The notes: generated from the letters alone by a model not told the origin. DNA of 64,000 nucleotides from Odoribacter sp. (GCA_020024465.1 JAHHTT010000001.1:1-64000), one strand, 5' to 3'; counted from the first letter of the stretch, positions 36,360 through 45,890 are shown. Translations and numbers: made by a program.

Positions 36360-36448
36360 AATAATTTACACTTCCATCGATAAGATACAGATTTTCAGAA
36401 AAAAGGAAAATACAATGAATTCAAACACAGGACGGAAAACTTTCGTCC

Positions 36449-37297
36449 CTACAAAGATACAATTGTATTACCTATATTGTATCCATCCCCTTTTTCATCC
36501 AGAAACTGATAAACTTCTCCATAAGGAGTTTCAATTTTATTCAATTTCACAAAATTGAATCCTGGCTGTAATTCCTGCAATTCAATCATTACATTGACTG
36601 GAAGTTTTGTTTCAAGGGGTAATGAATAAGTCGTACTTTTCCATTCTTCATCAAACTGTATATATTTCAAAATACCATGATCCATAACATAATAACTATT
36701 ATATCCCGAATCATTATTAAATGAACGAATATCATTTCCATAGTTGTTTTCTATAAAACTGATTTCATTGGTATTCAATTGCTTGTGCCAACACGATTGA
36801 TTCAGAGTGTTATGACGTACAGGGAACATGAATCCATCATCATTAAACATTAACAAAGTATACAGATTATCATGTCTACCAAGCGTATCATAGAATTCCA
36901 ATTTATACATTTTCCTTCTCAAATGCTTATATTCATCACATTCTATATTTGAGAATAAGTCCGTTTCTCTTTTTCCATATGGCGATATATAAAATGACTG
37001 CTTCACTTCATCGGGCAAATTTTCAAAACTGACAAATTTCGTCACAGTCAGCATACATTCTGAATTATCGGATTCATAGAATAAAGATATATTATTTCCC
37101 AATTTGTCTTTCAAATTAATTTCTGTACCTGTCAGAAAATCATAAACGTTCAGAATTTCAGAACCAGGGAAACGTGTTTCGATGTCTTGTTTGATACTTG
37201 GTTGTAATATTACATTATCTTTCATAAAGTTATCACTATTTTTGCAAGCTGAAAGGCAAAAAAACAAGCAAAGTAAAAGATAAAAGATTGGCTTCAT
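36449..37297 (-). CDS. PepSY-like (DUF2874) lipoprotein
   Basis: The chosen ATG (37297) gives 282 residues with a lipoprotein signal (MKPIFYLLLCLFFCLSAC). The longer frame begins at 37315, inside the -7 box of a consensus promoter, and is rejected. The N-terminal part (IKQDIETRFPGSEILNVYDF, with CMLTVTKFVSFENLPDEVKQSFY) resembles BLIP-like/PepSY-like proteins of Bacteroidota. The C-terminal half is unassigned. Function unknown; expected in the periplasm or outer membrane. Confidence 0.65.
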   Translation of the reverse strand: MKPIFYLLLCLFFCLSACKNSDNFMKDNVILQPSIKQDIETRFPGSEILNVYDFLTGTEINLKDKLGNNISLFYESDNSECMLTVTKFVSFENLPDEVKQSFYISPYGKRETDLFSNIECDEYKHLRRKMYKLEFYDTLGRHDNLYTLLMFNDDGFMFPVRHNTLNQSCWHKQLNTNEISFIENNYGNDIRSFNNDSGYNSYYVMDHGILKYIQFDEEWKSTTYSLPLETKLPVNVMIELQELQPGFNFVKLNKIETPYGEVYQFLDEKGDGYNIGNTIVSL

Positions 37298-37314
37298 TAT
37301 AATTTTATTTTGCA

Positions 37315-37344
37315 CAAAAATACAAAAAAACAGACAAAAAACAA
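37315..37344 (-). promoter_or_regulatory. Promoter of the PepSY-like lipoprotein
   Basis: On the minus strand TTG (37342-37344) is exactly 19 bp from TATTTTTG (37315-37322). The predicted transcript starts near 37308 and fixes the start codon at 37297. Confidence 0.65.
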
Positions 37345-37380
37345 CCCATTACTTTGAATAGAAAATTGAGAATAATTCGC

Positions 37381-37388
37381 TACTTTTG
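37381..37388 (+). promoter_or_regulatory. Candidate -7 element of the CPBP protease gene
   Basis: TACTTTTG matches TAnnTTTG and lies 54 bp upstream of the chosen ATG. No -33 TTG is at the usual distance. Confidence 0.4.
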
Positions 37389-37442
37389 CAATGGATTCTA
37401 TAATTTCATAATATATTGTTTATAAAACAAATACAAAATATC

Positions 37443-38333
37443 ATGACCCAAATGAACTTCTTAAAACAAGCTTACTCCGGCAAAAATCAATGGTATTGGT
37501 ACGTGCTGTCATTACTGGTAATCTTTATTGCAACCCAAATCGGTTCGCTGCCATTGGTGGGCTACATATTTTTGAAAGACCCCTCTGCCCTGACCACCGG
37601 CAACATCAACAATGTAACCTCCACCAACCTGGGACTGGCACTCATGCTCCTGAGCTTTGCTGTCGGATTCTTCGCCATCTTCCTTTGCGTCAAATACATT
37701 CACGGGAAAAGAGCCCTGGACATCGTTACGGCACGCCCCAAAATAGACTGGGGCCGCTTCTTCTTCGGAGCCGGCATTTGGGCAATTCTCTCCATACTAA
37801 CCTTTGCCCTGACATTCCTGACCGGAGACAACTCTGATATCGTATTCCAGTTTGAACCTTCAAAATTTTTCGCCATGCTGGTAATAGCCCTGCTGATGTT
37901 CCCGTTTCAGACCTCTTTTGAAGAGCTGGTATTCCGTGGCTACCTGATGCAATGGGCGTACATTCTGTTTAAAAACAAGTGGACTGCCATTATATTGACG
38001 GGAGTCATCTTCGGACTCATGCACAGCGCCAACCCGGAAGTTGAAGACTTCGGTATGCTATTGGCGATGCCACAATATATATTAATGGGACTGCTTTTAG
38101 GTTATATTGCCGTTCAAGACAACGGACTGGAATTATCACTGGGCATCCATGCAGCCAACAACATTCTGTCAGCCATCACCTTTACATCGCCATCGTCCAC
38201 CCTGCAGACCCATGCCCTGTTTATGGACCCGACTCCCTCAGCATCAGGCTGGGATACCCTGTTCATTCTCGGGTCAGGACTCCTCTTTATCTGGATAACC
38301 AACCGGAAATACCGCTTTATACAACGGCCTTGA
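37443..38333 (+). CDS. CPBP family intramembrane metalloprotease
   Basis: From the ATG at 37443 the protein has 296 residues and about eight membrane segments. It carries the CPBP (Abi/CAAX-protease-like) motifs: FEELVFRGYLMQW with the EExxxR pair at about residues 160-165, FGLMHSAN with the first catalytic His at about 193, and LGIHAANN at about 235. Members cleave substrates within the membrane, though many bacterial members have no known substrate. The upstream in-frame start at 37416 lacks support. Confidence 0.88.
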   Translation: MTQMNFLKQAYSGKNQWYWYVLSLLVIFIATQIGSLPLVGYIFLKDPSALTTGNINNVTSTNLGLALMLLSFAVGFFAIFLCVKYIHGKRALDIVTARPKIDWGRFFFGAGIWAILSILTFALTFLTGDNSDIVFQFEPSKFFAMLVIALLMFPFQTSFEELVFRGYLMQWAYILFKNKWTAIILTGVIFGLMHSANPEVEDFGMLLAMPQYILMGLLLGYIAVQDNGLELSLGIHAANNILSAITFTSPSSTLQTHALFMDPTPSASGWDTLFILGSGLLFIWITNRKYRFIQRP

Positions 38334-38401
38334 TTTGTTAATCTTTTCTTAAAAGACAGATAAAAAACCACATGAAACACTAAATTCCAATGACATTTAT
38401 C

Positions 38402-38409
38402 TATCTTTG
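38402..38409 (+). promoter_or_regulatory. Candidate -7 element of the C1 peptidase gene
   Basis: TATCTTTG is an exact TAnnTTTG match 50 bp upstream of the ATG. The -33 is unclear. Confidence 0.5.
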
Positions 38410-38459
38410 ACCCTGTTATGTAATCGTTGGATAATTTTAAACAAACAAATAAGTAAAAC

Positions 38460-39644
38460 ATGAACAAATTCGCCACCTTAACCGTTGGAGCATTCCTGAC
38501 TGTTGCGACAGTTGCCAATGCCCAGACAAAGGAGGAAGGTTACAAATTTACTGACATCAAACGCCTTCCGACAACCAGTGTTAAATCACAAGACCGTGCA
38601 GGTACCTGTTGGTCATGGTCAACCATCTCATTCCTGGAATCGGAAATCATGCGCATGGGTAAAGATTCTGTGAGTCTGGCTCCGTTATATGTAGTATGGA
38701 ACACCTATCACCAGAAAGCAGACAAATACGTACGTATGCAAGGTAAAATGAACTTCGGTCAGGGAGGTGCATCAGCGGATGTTACCTGGGCTATCAAAGA
38801 ACACGGTATCGTACCACTGGAATTGTACTCCGGATTGAACTACGGTGAAAACGTACACGCACACGGAGAATTGGATGCAGTATTGAAAGGATACGTAGAT
38901 GCTATCGTCAGCAATCCGAACAAAAAATTAAGCACAGCCTGGTTGAGAGGATATGATGCAGTATTGAATGAATACCTGGGAGCAAAACCGGAAAAATTCA
39001 ATTGGAAAGGCAAAGAATATACTCCGCAGACTTTCGCTACAGAAGCTTGCGGACTAAACATGGACGACTATATCAGCCTGACTTCTTTCACTCATCATCC
39101 GTTCTACACTCAGTTTGCCATCGAAGTGCCGGACAACTGGATTGGCGAAATGTCATACAACATTCCATTGGATGAATTAATGGACGTATTGGACAAAGCC
39201 ATCGATAAAGGATATACTTTCTCTTGGGGATCTGACGTATCGGAAATCGGATTCACACGTAACGGTTTAGCAGTCGTTCCTGATGTAAACATTAAAGAAA
39301 TGAGCGATGCTGAAATTGCAAAATGGGTCAAAATGCCTAAATCACAACAAACTGCAGAATTATTAAAAAAACCGGGTAAAGAAAAAGAAATCACTCAAGA
39401 ATTGCGCCAAATCGAATTTGACAATCAGTTAACTACCGATGACCATGGTATGCACGTTATAGGTAAAGCCGTTGACCAGATCGGCAACAAATACTTCATC
39501 GTCAAGAACTCTTGGGGAGATTACGGCAAATACAAAGGATATCTGTATGCTTCATATCCTTTCGTAGCTTACAAGACTACTTCTATCATGATCCACAAGG
39601 ATGCACTTCCTAAAGACCTGAAGAAAAAATTAGGCATTAAATAA
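38460..39644 (+). CDS. Secreted C1 family aminopeptidase (bleomycin hydrolase/PepC-like)
   Basis: This 394-residue protein has a signal peptide (1-22, ending VANAQ) and a papain-fold core: catalytic Cys C50 in QDRAGTCWSWST, His H329 in TDDHGMHVIG and Asn N350 in FIVKNSWGDYG. The order and the large insert between Cys and His are those of the C1B (PepC/bleomycin hydrolase) group, but it is about 50 residues shorter than cytoplasmic PepC and is exported. It likely trims peptides in the periplasm. It is monocistronic with a strong terminator. Confidence 0.92.
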   Translation: MNKFATLTVGAFLTVATVANAQTKEEGYKFTDIKRLPTTSVKSQDRAGTCWSWSTISFLESEIMRMGKDSVSLAPLYVVWNTYHQKADKYVRMQGKMNFGQGGASADVTWAIKEHGIVPLELYSGLNYGENVHAHGELDAVLKGYVDAIVSNPNKKLSTAWLRGYDAVLNEYLGAKPEKFNWKGKEYTPQTFATEACGLNMDDYISLTSFTHHPFYTQFAIEVPDNWIGEMSYNIPLDELMDVLDKAIDKGYTFSWGSDVSEIGFTRNGLAVVPDVNIKEMSDAEIAKWVKMPKSQQTAELLKKPGKEKEITQELRQIEFDNQLTTDDHGMHVIGKAVDQIGNKYFIVKNSWGDYGKYKGYLYASYPFVAYKTTSIMIHKDALPKDLKKKLGIK

Positions 39645-39671
39645 TCATAGTAGCCTGATATAAAAACTGAA

Positions 39672-39715
39672 GAAGGGGTCAAAAGTTTTCAACTTTTGAC
39701 CCCTTCCTATTTTAT
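39672..39715 (+). terminator. Terminator between the C1 peptidase and TonB receptor genes
   Basis: A perfect 16-bp stem (39672-39687 with 39691-39706) and a 3-nt loop are followed by CTATTTTAT. The genes converge here. Confidence 0.85.
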
Positions 39716-39760
39716 ACAAATTATAAAATTACCAACTAATTTCTTGGCATTCATTATCTC

Positions 39761-42064
39761 TTACAAAGAAAATTTAGCACCGACAAAATAGGTGCGAGGC
39801 ATGGCCGGACCGTAAACATAAGCACCGTCCTTGCTGACTCCGTAATCAATATCTTTCTGATAACTGTCAAAGATATTCTTTACACCACCGTTGATTTCAA
39901 AATGTAGCTGCTTGGAGAGACGTATATCATAAGACAGACGCACTCCCATATCCCAAAAATCCGGAGTCTTTTTATCACAATCCTGCTCAATTGCACCTGC
40001 ATTATGCTGAACCAGCATCCTTCCCGTATAATTCCCGAATACAGACAATTTCAATTGTTTACAAAGATTGACATTACTTGTCAAATAACCATAATGGTCA
40101 GGAGAACGGAACATTTGTTTCTGTGGAGCTACATCATCGGACCAACGCTCAGGCTCATCATAACGGCTACGCTGATATGTATAGCCCAATTGTGCTTCAA
40201 AACGTCCCGGAATACCGACTTTTGCCTCCAAACCGACACCTGCTACTCTGGCCCCGGAAGCATTCCGACGCTCTTTGATTACATAACCATCAGCATTTTC
40301 TCCAACTTTGTCAAGAGTAAACACATCTTCCAATATCGTATAGAACCCTTCTAATAGAAAGTTGACCTGTAATTTCCCGAAACAATAATAATAGTCACAC
40401 GAAGCACTCATACTGTGTGAATATTCCGGCTTTAAATCGGATGCCAACCGAATAATGGACATCTTATTATCCAGCGCATCAATATGTAAATCCTCGTTAT
40501 AAGCCTGAGGTGCACGGTAACCGCTCGAGTAGCTGGCACGCAAGCCGATATTTGCTACCGGACTGTAACGTACATTCACCCGAGGCGAAAAAACCACCTT
40601 ATCCATCATATTGTGCTTATCCAGACGTGCTCCGAGCAAAATATTAAGTTTATCACTCTGCCACTCATTTTGAAAGAAAAAACCGGTACTGTGTGTTGTC
40701 TGCTTAAAATGACGGTTGGCAGCCAGGTATTTATCATTTAACTTATTGAAATTATATTCCAAACCGACCGTCAATTCAGACGGCATAAACCACAAATGAT
40801 TAAAAGAATAAGTATACTGCCCTCCACTGACAAACGTCTTATCGCTCGTAGAACCATAAGCATCCAGATTTTTCTCCGTACCGAAATAACTGTTTCGGTC
40901 AATACCCTGACCGGAAACATAAAGACCGGCACGATGACGGCTGTTCCGGCTAAAATAATCGAACTTCAAACCGCCTCCATTAATTTTGTGATTCAATTGC
41001 TCTGCTATATCTGCCATATGAGGTGGCAAATCAAAAGCATTCCCTCCACGACGGAATTCATGCATATGGTGGTATTCCGCTGTCAAACGGGTATAGGGAG
41101 TCATTTTATAATAGGTACGAAATCCCACGGTTTCTGAATTCAATTCCGGGATATCGGAAAAATTATCGCCATTGCGATCGTAATGCTTGCGGTCTTTTAC
41201 CATTCCGAACAGATAAAGCCCCATTCTGTAATCATCACTCACAAACGAACCGTTTAATGACGTATTAAAATCTGTTTTACCCCCTTCAAGAACATTAGTA
41301 GTATGTGACAATGCTACGGAATTGCGCAACGGCTCTTTGGTAATAATATTCACCACACCGCCAATTGCATTCGCTCCGAACAAAGCAGAACCGCCCCCTC
41401 GAATTACTTCAACCCGTTCAATCATCGCCACCGGCAATTGCTCCAAACCATATACAGTAGCCAAAGAACTGAAAATAGGACGACTATCCAACAATATTTG
41501 TGAATACTGACCATCGAGTCCATTGATGCGCAACTGGGTAGTGCCGCAATTGGAACAATTATTCTCCACTCGGACTCCCGACTGAAAATTCATTGATTCT
41601 GCAAGATTCGATGAAGCGATAGCTTCAAATAACTTAGGTGACACCACAGACACGATGGTCGAAGCTGTCTTTTTGTTTGTCTCCGCCCTATTCGCCGAAA
41701 CCACCACCTCATCCAGCGACAAGGCCTCCTCTTCCAACTCGAAATTCACTTCCAGGGTTTTATTCTCAACCACATCAACTATTTGTAATGCAGATTTATA
41801 ACCCACAAACGAAGCGACCAATGTATGACGCCCTTTCGGCAAATTCTTCAGAAAATAGTGACCGGTAGCATCTGTTGCCACTCCCATCGTAGTACCCTTT
41901 ACGGCAATCGTCACATAAGCCAAATGCTCCCGCGTTTTGGCATCAATCACATGTCCTATAATATTGGCATCAGTTTTCTTTTTATCATTCACCAATTCAT
42001 TCTCTGCCAAACACACTGAGAATGTCAGGAGCATACATAACACTCCCATAATATATTTTTTCAT
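39761..42064 (-). CDS. TonB-dependent outer-membrane receptor, probable metal or cofactor uptake
   Basis: From the ATG at 42064 the protein has 767 residues: signal peptide (MKKYIMGVLCMLLTFSVCLA), carboxypeptidase-like beta domain (about 35-115), plug (about 130-240) and barrel to a C-terminal Phe-x-Leu ending. The plug holds an NNCSNCGTTQLRINGL motif with two cysteines, and a strong plug signature (VEVIRGGGSALFGANAIGGVVNII). It is not of the SusC type and no SusD is nearby. The gene directly upstream encodes a His-rich membrane protein. I infer uptake of a metal ion or complex, but the ligand is not determined by sequence. A promoter lies within the end of the upstream gene. Confidence 0.88.
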   Translation of the reverse strand: MKKYIMGVLCMLLTFSVCLAENELVNDKKKTDANIIGHVIDAKTREHLAYVTIAVKGTTMGVATDATGHYFLKNLPKGRHTLVASFVGYKSALQIVDVVENKTLEVNFELEEEALSLDEVVVSANRAETNKKTASTIVSVVSPKLFEAIASSNLAESMNFQSGVRVENNCSNCGTTQLRINGLDGQYSQILLDSRPIFSSLATVYGLEQLPVAMIERVEVIRGGGSALFGANAIGGVVNIITKEPLRNSVALSHTTNVLEGGKTDFNTSLNGSFVSDDYRMGLYLFGMVKDRKHYDRNGDNFSDIPELNSETVGFRTYYKMTPYTRLTAEYHHMHEFRRGGNAFDLPPHMADIAEQLNHKINGGGLKFDYFSRNSRHRAGLYVSGQGIDRNSYFGTEKNLDAYGSTSDKTFVSGGQYTYSFNHLWFMPSELTVGLEYNFNKLNDKYLAANRHFKQTTHSTGFFFQNEWQSDKLNILLGARLDKHNMMDKVVFSPRVNVRYSPVANIGLRASYSSGYRAPQAYNEDLHIDALDNKMSIIRLASDLKPEYSHSMSASCDYYYCFGKLQVNFLLEGFYTILEDVFTLDKVGENADGYVIKERRNASGARVAGVGLEAKVGIPGRFEAQLGYTYQRSRYDEPERWSDDVAPQKQMFRSPDHYGYLTSNVNLCKQLKLSVFGNYTGRMLVQHNAGAIEQDCDKKTPDFWDMGVRLSYDIRLSKQLHFEINGGVKNIFDSYQKDIDYGVSKDGAYVYGPAMPRTYFVGAKFSL

Positions 42065-42128
42065 TGAATATTCATTTTTTTTATTAAATACAACATACAA
42101 TATCAGCACAGACAATCCGTCTGTACGT

Positions 42129-42158
42129 CAAACATAAACAAATGGAAAAGTTAACAAA
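42129..42158 (-). promoter_or_regulatory. Promoter directly upstream of the TonB receptor gene
   Basis: On the minus strand TTTG (42155-42158) is 18 bp from TATGTTTG (42129-42136). It lies at the end of the small His-rich gene and would allow separate expression of the receptor. Confidence 0.5.
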
Positions 42159-42492
42159 CTGGAGGAGCACGCAGACGGAATATTCTGACCGCCCTATCAC
42201 AGCGGGCAGATGTTTTTTGCTCCAAAAAAACAAACGACTTACCCAAAAGTTCCTGCAAAAACAAAAAGAAAGTCAACGCCGTCGCCACAAGCATTGATAA
42301 TTGAGCAATCAATTGAAATTGCTGTGCCGTATGCTGATGATCGGAACCTGAAGTACCGAAAAAGATATGAGAATGAACTAAAACATGCCCACCGATCATA
42401 TGGGTATGCGGAAATAAAGTCGTACTAGTCCAATATCCCCAAAAGAGGAGCAGAAGTAACCAGCCACCTATATTTCGTTTTTGCTTTTTCAT
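42151..42492 (-). CDS. Small His-rich membrane protein next to TonB receptor
   Basis: This 113-residue protein has an N-terminal membrane segment (about 9-28), a His-rich extracytoplasmic stretch (about 29-56: FPHTHMIGGHVLVHSHIFF then SDHQHTAQQ) and a second membrane segment (about 62-80). Eight histidines in under 30 residues suggest metal binding. It is encoded about 87 bp upstream of the TonB receptor in the same direction. Small proteins with HTH/HSH motifs next to TonB receptors recur in Bacteroidota, so a joint role in metal sensing or delivery is plausible. No family name is certain. Confidence 0.7.
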   Translation of the reverse strand: MKKQKRNIGGWLLLLLFWGYWTSTTLFPHTHMIGGHVLVHSHIFFGTSGSDHQHTAQQFQLIAQLSMLVATALTFFLFLQELLGKSFVFLEQKTSARCDRAVRIFRLRAPPVC

Positions 42493-42606
42493 CTCATTCC
42501 TTTATTGAAAGCAAAAATAAGATTTTTAATAATACAAAACTATAATATATTTCAGAAAATCTCAGATAAAAATAAAAAAAGCCGGACAATCCATCCGGCT
42601 TACAAG

Positions 42607-42679
<73 letters not shown>

Positions 42680-42715
42680 AAAAATTTCAAATAACATCCT
42701 TTGTTTTTGACGTTG

Positions 42716-42748
42716 CAAAGATAAGACATTTCTGTTTATACTTCCAAA
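42716..42748 (-). promoter_or_regulatory. Promoter of tRNA-Gly
   Basis: On the minus strand TTTG (42745-42748) lies 21 bp from TATCTTTG (42716-42723), about 37 bp upstream of the mature tRNA 5' end. Confidence 0.65.
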
Positions 42749-42949
42749 TATTTTGTAGAAAAAAAATTACATTTTTCATTTGTCATTGATTATCAAACAT
42801 CATCAAATTTCATATTCTTTCCTTCCTGCATCTGTTGGAAAATAGCTTCAAAAGAATCTGAAATTAATCTCAGGAGGATTTTCACAGATTGTGTATGGTG
42901 ATTTGAATAGTATTTTGTAATTTCGAAGCCGGAAAAAGAAATTTAAATC

Positions 42950-43483
42950 ATGGCTATTGTAAAAAAACTAAACGGGCATACCCCGAAATTCGGAAAAAAC
43001 TGTTTTCTGGCTGACAATGCAGCCATTATCGGGGATGTAGAAATGGGAGACGACTGCAGCATTTGGTTTGGTGCCGTATTGCGCGGTGATGTACATGAAA
43101 TACGCATTGGCAATAAAGTGAATATTCAGGACAATGCCACCATCCACGCAACCTACCAAAAATATTCCACCCACATAGGCAACAACGTATCCATCGCACA
43201 TAATGCAGTGGTACACGGATGTACTATCCACGACAATGTATTGATAGGCATGGGGGCTGTTGTTCTTGACAATGCCGTTATTGAAAGTAACACCATCATT
43301 GCAGCCGGAAGCGTAGTAACCAAGGGCACAGTGGTTGAATCAGGCTGGGTGTATGCCGGCATCCCTGCAAAAAAAATCAAACAGATGGGTGAAGATTTAC
43401 TGAAAGGCGAAGTAGAACGTATCGTAAATTCTTATAATATGTATGCCGGATGGTATACCGACAGTGAAAATATCGAATTGTAA
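42950..43483 (+). CDS. Gamma-class carbonic anhydrase-like hexapeptide-repeat protein
   Basis: This 177-residue protein is a left-handed beta-helix with hexapeptide repeats (about 12-140) and a C-terminal helix. The zinc-binding histidines of the YrdA/CaiE/gamma-CA group appear in NIQDNATIHATYQ, VSIAHNAVVHG and its following strands. The usual early Gln and Arg sites (GAVLRGDVHEIRIG) are also present. It is probably a trimeric metalloprotein; carbonic anhydrase activity is not certain for this subgroup. It is 17 bp upstream of rpe. Confidence 0.88.
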   Translation: MAIVKKLNGHTPKFGKNCFLADNAAIIGDVEMGDDCSIWFGAVLRGDVHEIRIGNKVNIQDNATIHATYQKYSTHIGNNVSIAHNAVVHGCTIHDNVLIGMGAVVLDNAVIESNTIIAAGSVVTKGTVVESGWVYAGIPAKKIKQMGEDLLKGEVERIVNSYNMYAGWYTDSENIEL

Positions 43484-43500
43484 TAACTGAAAAACAGACT

Positions 43501-44157
43501 ATGAGCGTAATAGTTTCTCCATCATTATTATCTGCCGATTTTCTGAATCTGGGCAAAGACATAGAAATGGTGAACCGCAGTGAATCCGAATGGGTGCACT
43601 TGGATATCATGGACGGAGTATTCGTCCCCAACATATCCTACGGACTGCCGATAGTGGCACAAATAAAAAAAATATCCCGCAAACTGTTGGATGTACACTT
43701 GATGATTGTCCAACCGGAAAGATACATCGAAGATTTCCGTAAAGCCGGAGCGGATATTCTAACGGTACACATTGAGGCATCAACACACCTTCACCGCACC
43801 ATCCAACAAATTAAAACTGCAGGAATGAAAGCCGGTGTTGCTCTCAATCCGCATACACCCGTAAACCAATTGGAAGAAATCATCCACGATATTGACGTTG
43901 TATTGTTGATGAGTGTCAATCCCGGATTCGGCGGACAATCATTCATCGAACAGGCAGTAGAAAAGACACACAAACTGCGCAAACTGATCAATGCCACAGG
44001 AAGTCCTGCTCTGATAGAAATAGACGGAGGCGTTAACTACGACACGGGACGGCGACTGGTTCAAGCCGGTGCAGACGCATTAGTCGCCGGAAGTTTTGTA
44101 TTCAAATCGAAAAATCCGGAAGAGATCATCCACGGATTGAAAGAGTTAGACTCCTAA
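43501..44157 (+). CDS. rpe: Ribulose-phosphate 3-epimerase
   Basis: This 218-residue TIM-barrel protein matches Rpe in length and motifs: SLLSADFLNLG, HLDIMDGVFVPN (catalytic Asp and metal His), DVHLMIVQPERYI, NPGFGGQSF and EIDGGVNYDT. It interconverts ribulose 5-phosphate and xylulose 5-phosphate in the pentose phosphate pathway. It is cotranscribed with the gamma-CA-like gene and followed after 10 bp by the FtsE-like ATPase. Confidence 0.96.
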   Translation: MSVIVSPSLLSADFLNLGKDIEMVNRSESEWVHLDIMDGVFVPNISYGLPIVAQIKKISRKLLDVHLMIVQPERYIEDFRKAGADILTVHIEASTHLHRTIQQIKTAGMKAGVALNPHTPVNQLEEIIHDIDVVLLMSVNPGFGGQSFIEQAVEKTHKLRKLINATGSPALIEIDGGVNYDTGRRLVQAGADALVAGSFVFKSKNPEEIIHGLKELDS

Positions 44158-44167
44158 ACCATAGCAT

Positions 44168-45028
44168 ATGGCAGAAACCATTATAAAAATGAGGGATGGT
44201 GTTATCCGACAACAAAAAAACACCATACTTAAAGACGTAAATATTGAAATCCAGCAGGGTGAATTTATTTATCTTATCGGAAAAGTCGGGAGCGGTAAAA
44301 GTTCGTTCTTAAAAACATTATATGCCGAGCTTCCTTTTGAATTCGGCACTGCAGAAGTAGCAGGCTTTCAACTGAAAAAAATACGGAAATCACATATACC
44401 GCTTTTACGCCGTAAATGCGGTATTGTATTTCAGGATTTTAAACTACTGATTGACCGGAACGTATATGCCAATCTTGAATTTGTGCTCCGTGCAACCGGC
44501 TGGAAAAACAAAAAAGCCATCCGCGAACGGATAGAGACGGTATTGGACAAAGTCGACATGAAAAATAAAGCCGGCAAAATGCCTCATCAGCTATCCGGCG
44601 GCGAACAACAACGCATTGTATTAGCTCGAGCACTGCTGAATGCTCCACCTCTGATACTGGCAGACGAACCGACGGGAAACATTGACCCGGACACCTCCTA
44701 CAAACTGGTGGAACTGCTGCGGGAAATTTGCGATACGGGAAAAACGATCATCATCGCCACACACCAATATGATCTGATTGAAAAATTCCCGGGCAGAGTA
44801 TTCTGCTGTGAAGAGGGCAGACTATACGAAAAAACTTCAATTGCACCATCCAAACCTGATACCGTTCCGGACTCTCCAACCGAAGAGAGTGCAGAAACAG
44901 ACAAAACGGCTGATACAACCGAAAAACAAACAGACGGACCCAAACAAAATCCTCCCGTTTTAAAAGAAATGGAAATTCCGGAAATTGAAGTTTTCGACTA
45001 CGAAATCATTGAAGAACATAGAGAATAA
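44168..45028 (+). CDS. ftsE: FtsE-like ABC ATPase with acidic C-terminal tail
   Basis: This 286-residue protein has an ABC ATPase domain (about 5-222): Walker A GKVGSGKSSFLK at about 38-49, signature LSGGEQQR (about 142), Walker B LILADEPTGNID and switch His in IIATHQYDLI. It is closest by eye to FtsE. A Pro/Glu/Thr-rich acidic tail of about 60 residues follows (about 226-286), which is not part of usual FtsE. No FtsX gene is in the window. FtsE normally works with FtsX in cell division and control of peptidoglycan hydrolases. Confidence 0.82.
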   Translation: MAETIIKMRDGVIRQQKNTILKDVNIEIQQGEFIYLIGKVGSGKSSFLKTLYAELPFEFGTAEVAGFQLKKIRKSHIPLLRRKCGIVFQDFKLLIDRNVYANLEFVLRATGWKNKKAIRERIETVLDKVDMKNKAGKMPHQLSGGEQQRIVLARALLNAPPLILADEPTGNIDPDTSYKLVELLREICDTGKTIIIATHQYDLIEKFPGRVFCCEEGRLYEKTSIAPSKPDTVPDSPTEESAETDKTADTTEKQTDGPKQNPPVLKEMEIPEIEVFDYEIIEEHRE

Positions 45029-45030
45029 AT

Positions 45031-45055
45031 AAAGGCAACCGTCAGGGTTGCCTTT
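45031..45055. terminator. Bidirectional terminator between ftsE and cvfB
   Basis: A perfect 10-bp stem (45031-45040 with 45046-45055, aaaggcaacc/ggttgccttt) has a 5-nt loop. It separates convergent genes and has A/T runs on both flanks. Confidence 0.85.
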
Positions 45056-45059
45056 ATCA

Positions 45060-45890
45060 TTATTTCAATCGTATCTCTTTCTCTCCAACCTCTATCAGTC
45101 CCTGTTTCAAAAGGGTGCCGAGAGCCTTTTTGTAATTCTTCTTACTGCAACCGAAAAGATTGTATATTTCTTCCGGGTCGCTTTTGTCGGAAAGATCCAA
45201 TATTCCGCCGTAATCCTTCAATTTTTCGATCACTTCACCAGCCAGACCTTCAATCTTGGCAAAACCGGACGGTTGCAAGGATACGTCTATCTTCTCATCA
45301 TCACGCACCCGCTTAATATATCCTTTCATCCGCTGGCCGATTTTCAAACGCCGGAATATCTCATTATCATAAATTAATCCCCAATGGGCATTATTGACAA
45401 TCACAGCATAGCCTAAATCAGTCTTGCGTGCCACCAATATATCCACCTCCTGATCAGGTACATAATCTGGAAAAACTTGATCAAGGTATTTGTCTGTCTT
45501 AGTGGAAGCGACAATACGATCAGAAGCCTTATCCAAATAAGCATATACCAAATACGACTTCCCTTCGACCATCGGATCGCGCTGTTCTCTGAATGGAACC
45601 AGCAAATCCTTGCGCAATCCCCAATCGAGAAAAGCACCTACAGAACCGGTCGCTACAACTTTCAGAAAAGCAAACTCACCCACCTGTATATAGGGTTCCT
45701 CGGTAGTGGCAATAATGCGGTCTTCCGAATCAAAATAGACAAAAGCCTTAACTTCATCATCGGGAAAACAATTATCAGGGACATACTCTTTAGGCATCAG
45801 AATCTCTCCCCTTTCATCACCATCCAAATATATTCCGAAATCCACAATCTTAACAACCGTTAATGTATTGAATCTTCCTATTTTTACCAT
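45060..45890 (-). CDS. CvfB-family S1-like RNA-binding protein
   Basis: This 276-residue protein shows three S1-like OB-fold units (about 1-60, 65-135 and 145-210; for example GAFLDWGLRKDLLVPF in the second) and a C-terminal winged-helix (about 220-276, PEEIYNLFGCSKKNYKKAL). This is the layout of CvfB (YitL) of Firmicutes. These proteins bind RNA and affect expression post-transcriptionally; the Bacteroidota targets are not known. Confidence 0.88.
   Translation of the reverse strand: MVKIGRFNTLTVVKIVDFGIYLDGDERGEILMPKEYVPDNCFPDDEVKAFVYFDSEDRIIATTEEPYIQVGEFAFLKVVATGSVGAFLDWGLRKDLLVPFREQRDPMVEGKSYLVYAYLDKASDRIVASTKTDKYLDQVFPDYVPDQEVDILVARKTDLGYAVIVNNAHWGLIYDNEIFRRLKIGQRMKGYIKRVRDDEKIDVSLQPSGFAKIEGLAGEVIEKLKDYGGILDLSDKSDPEEIYNLFGCSKKNYKKALGTLLKQGLIEVGEKEIRLK

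Noticed and set aside
38114..38518. A 134-codon minus-strand frame across the CPBP gene end and C1 peptidase start
   Set aside because: It overlaps two real genes and has no ribosome site or domain.
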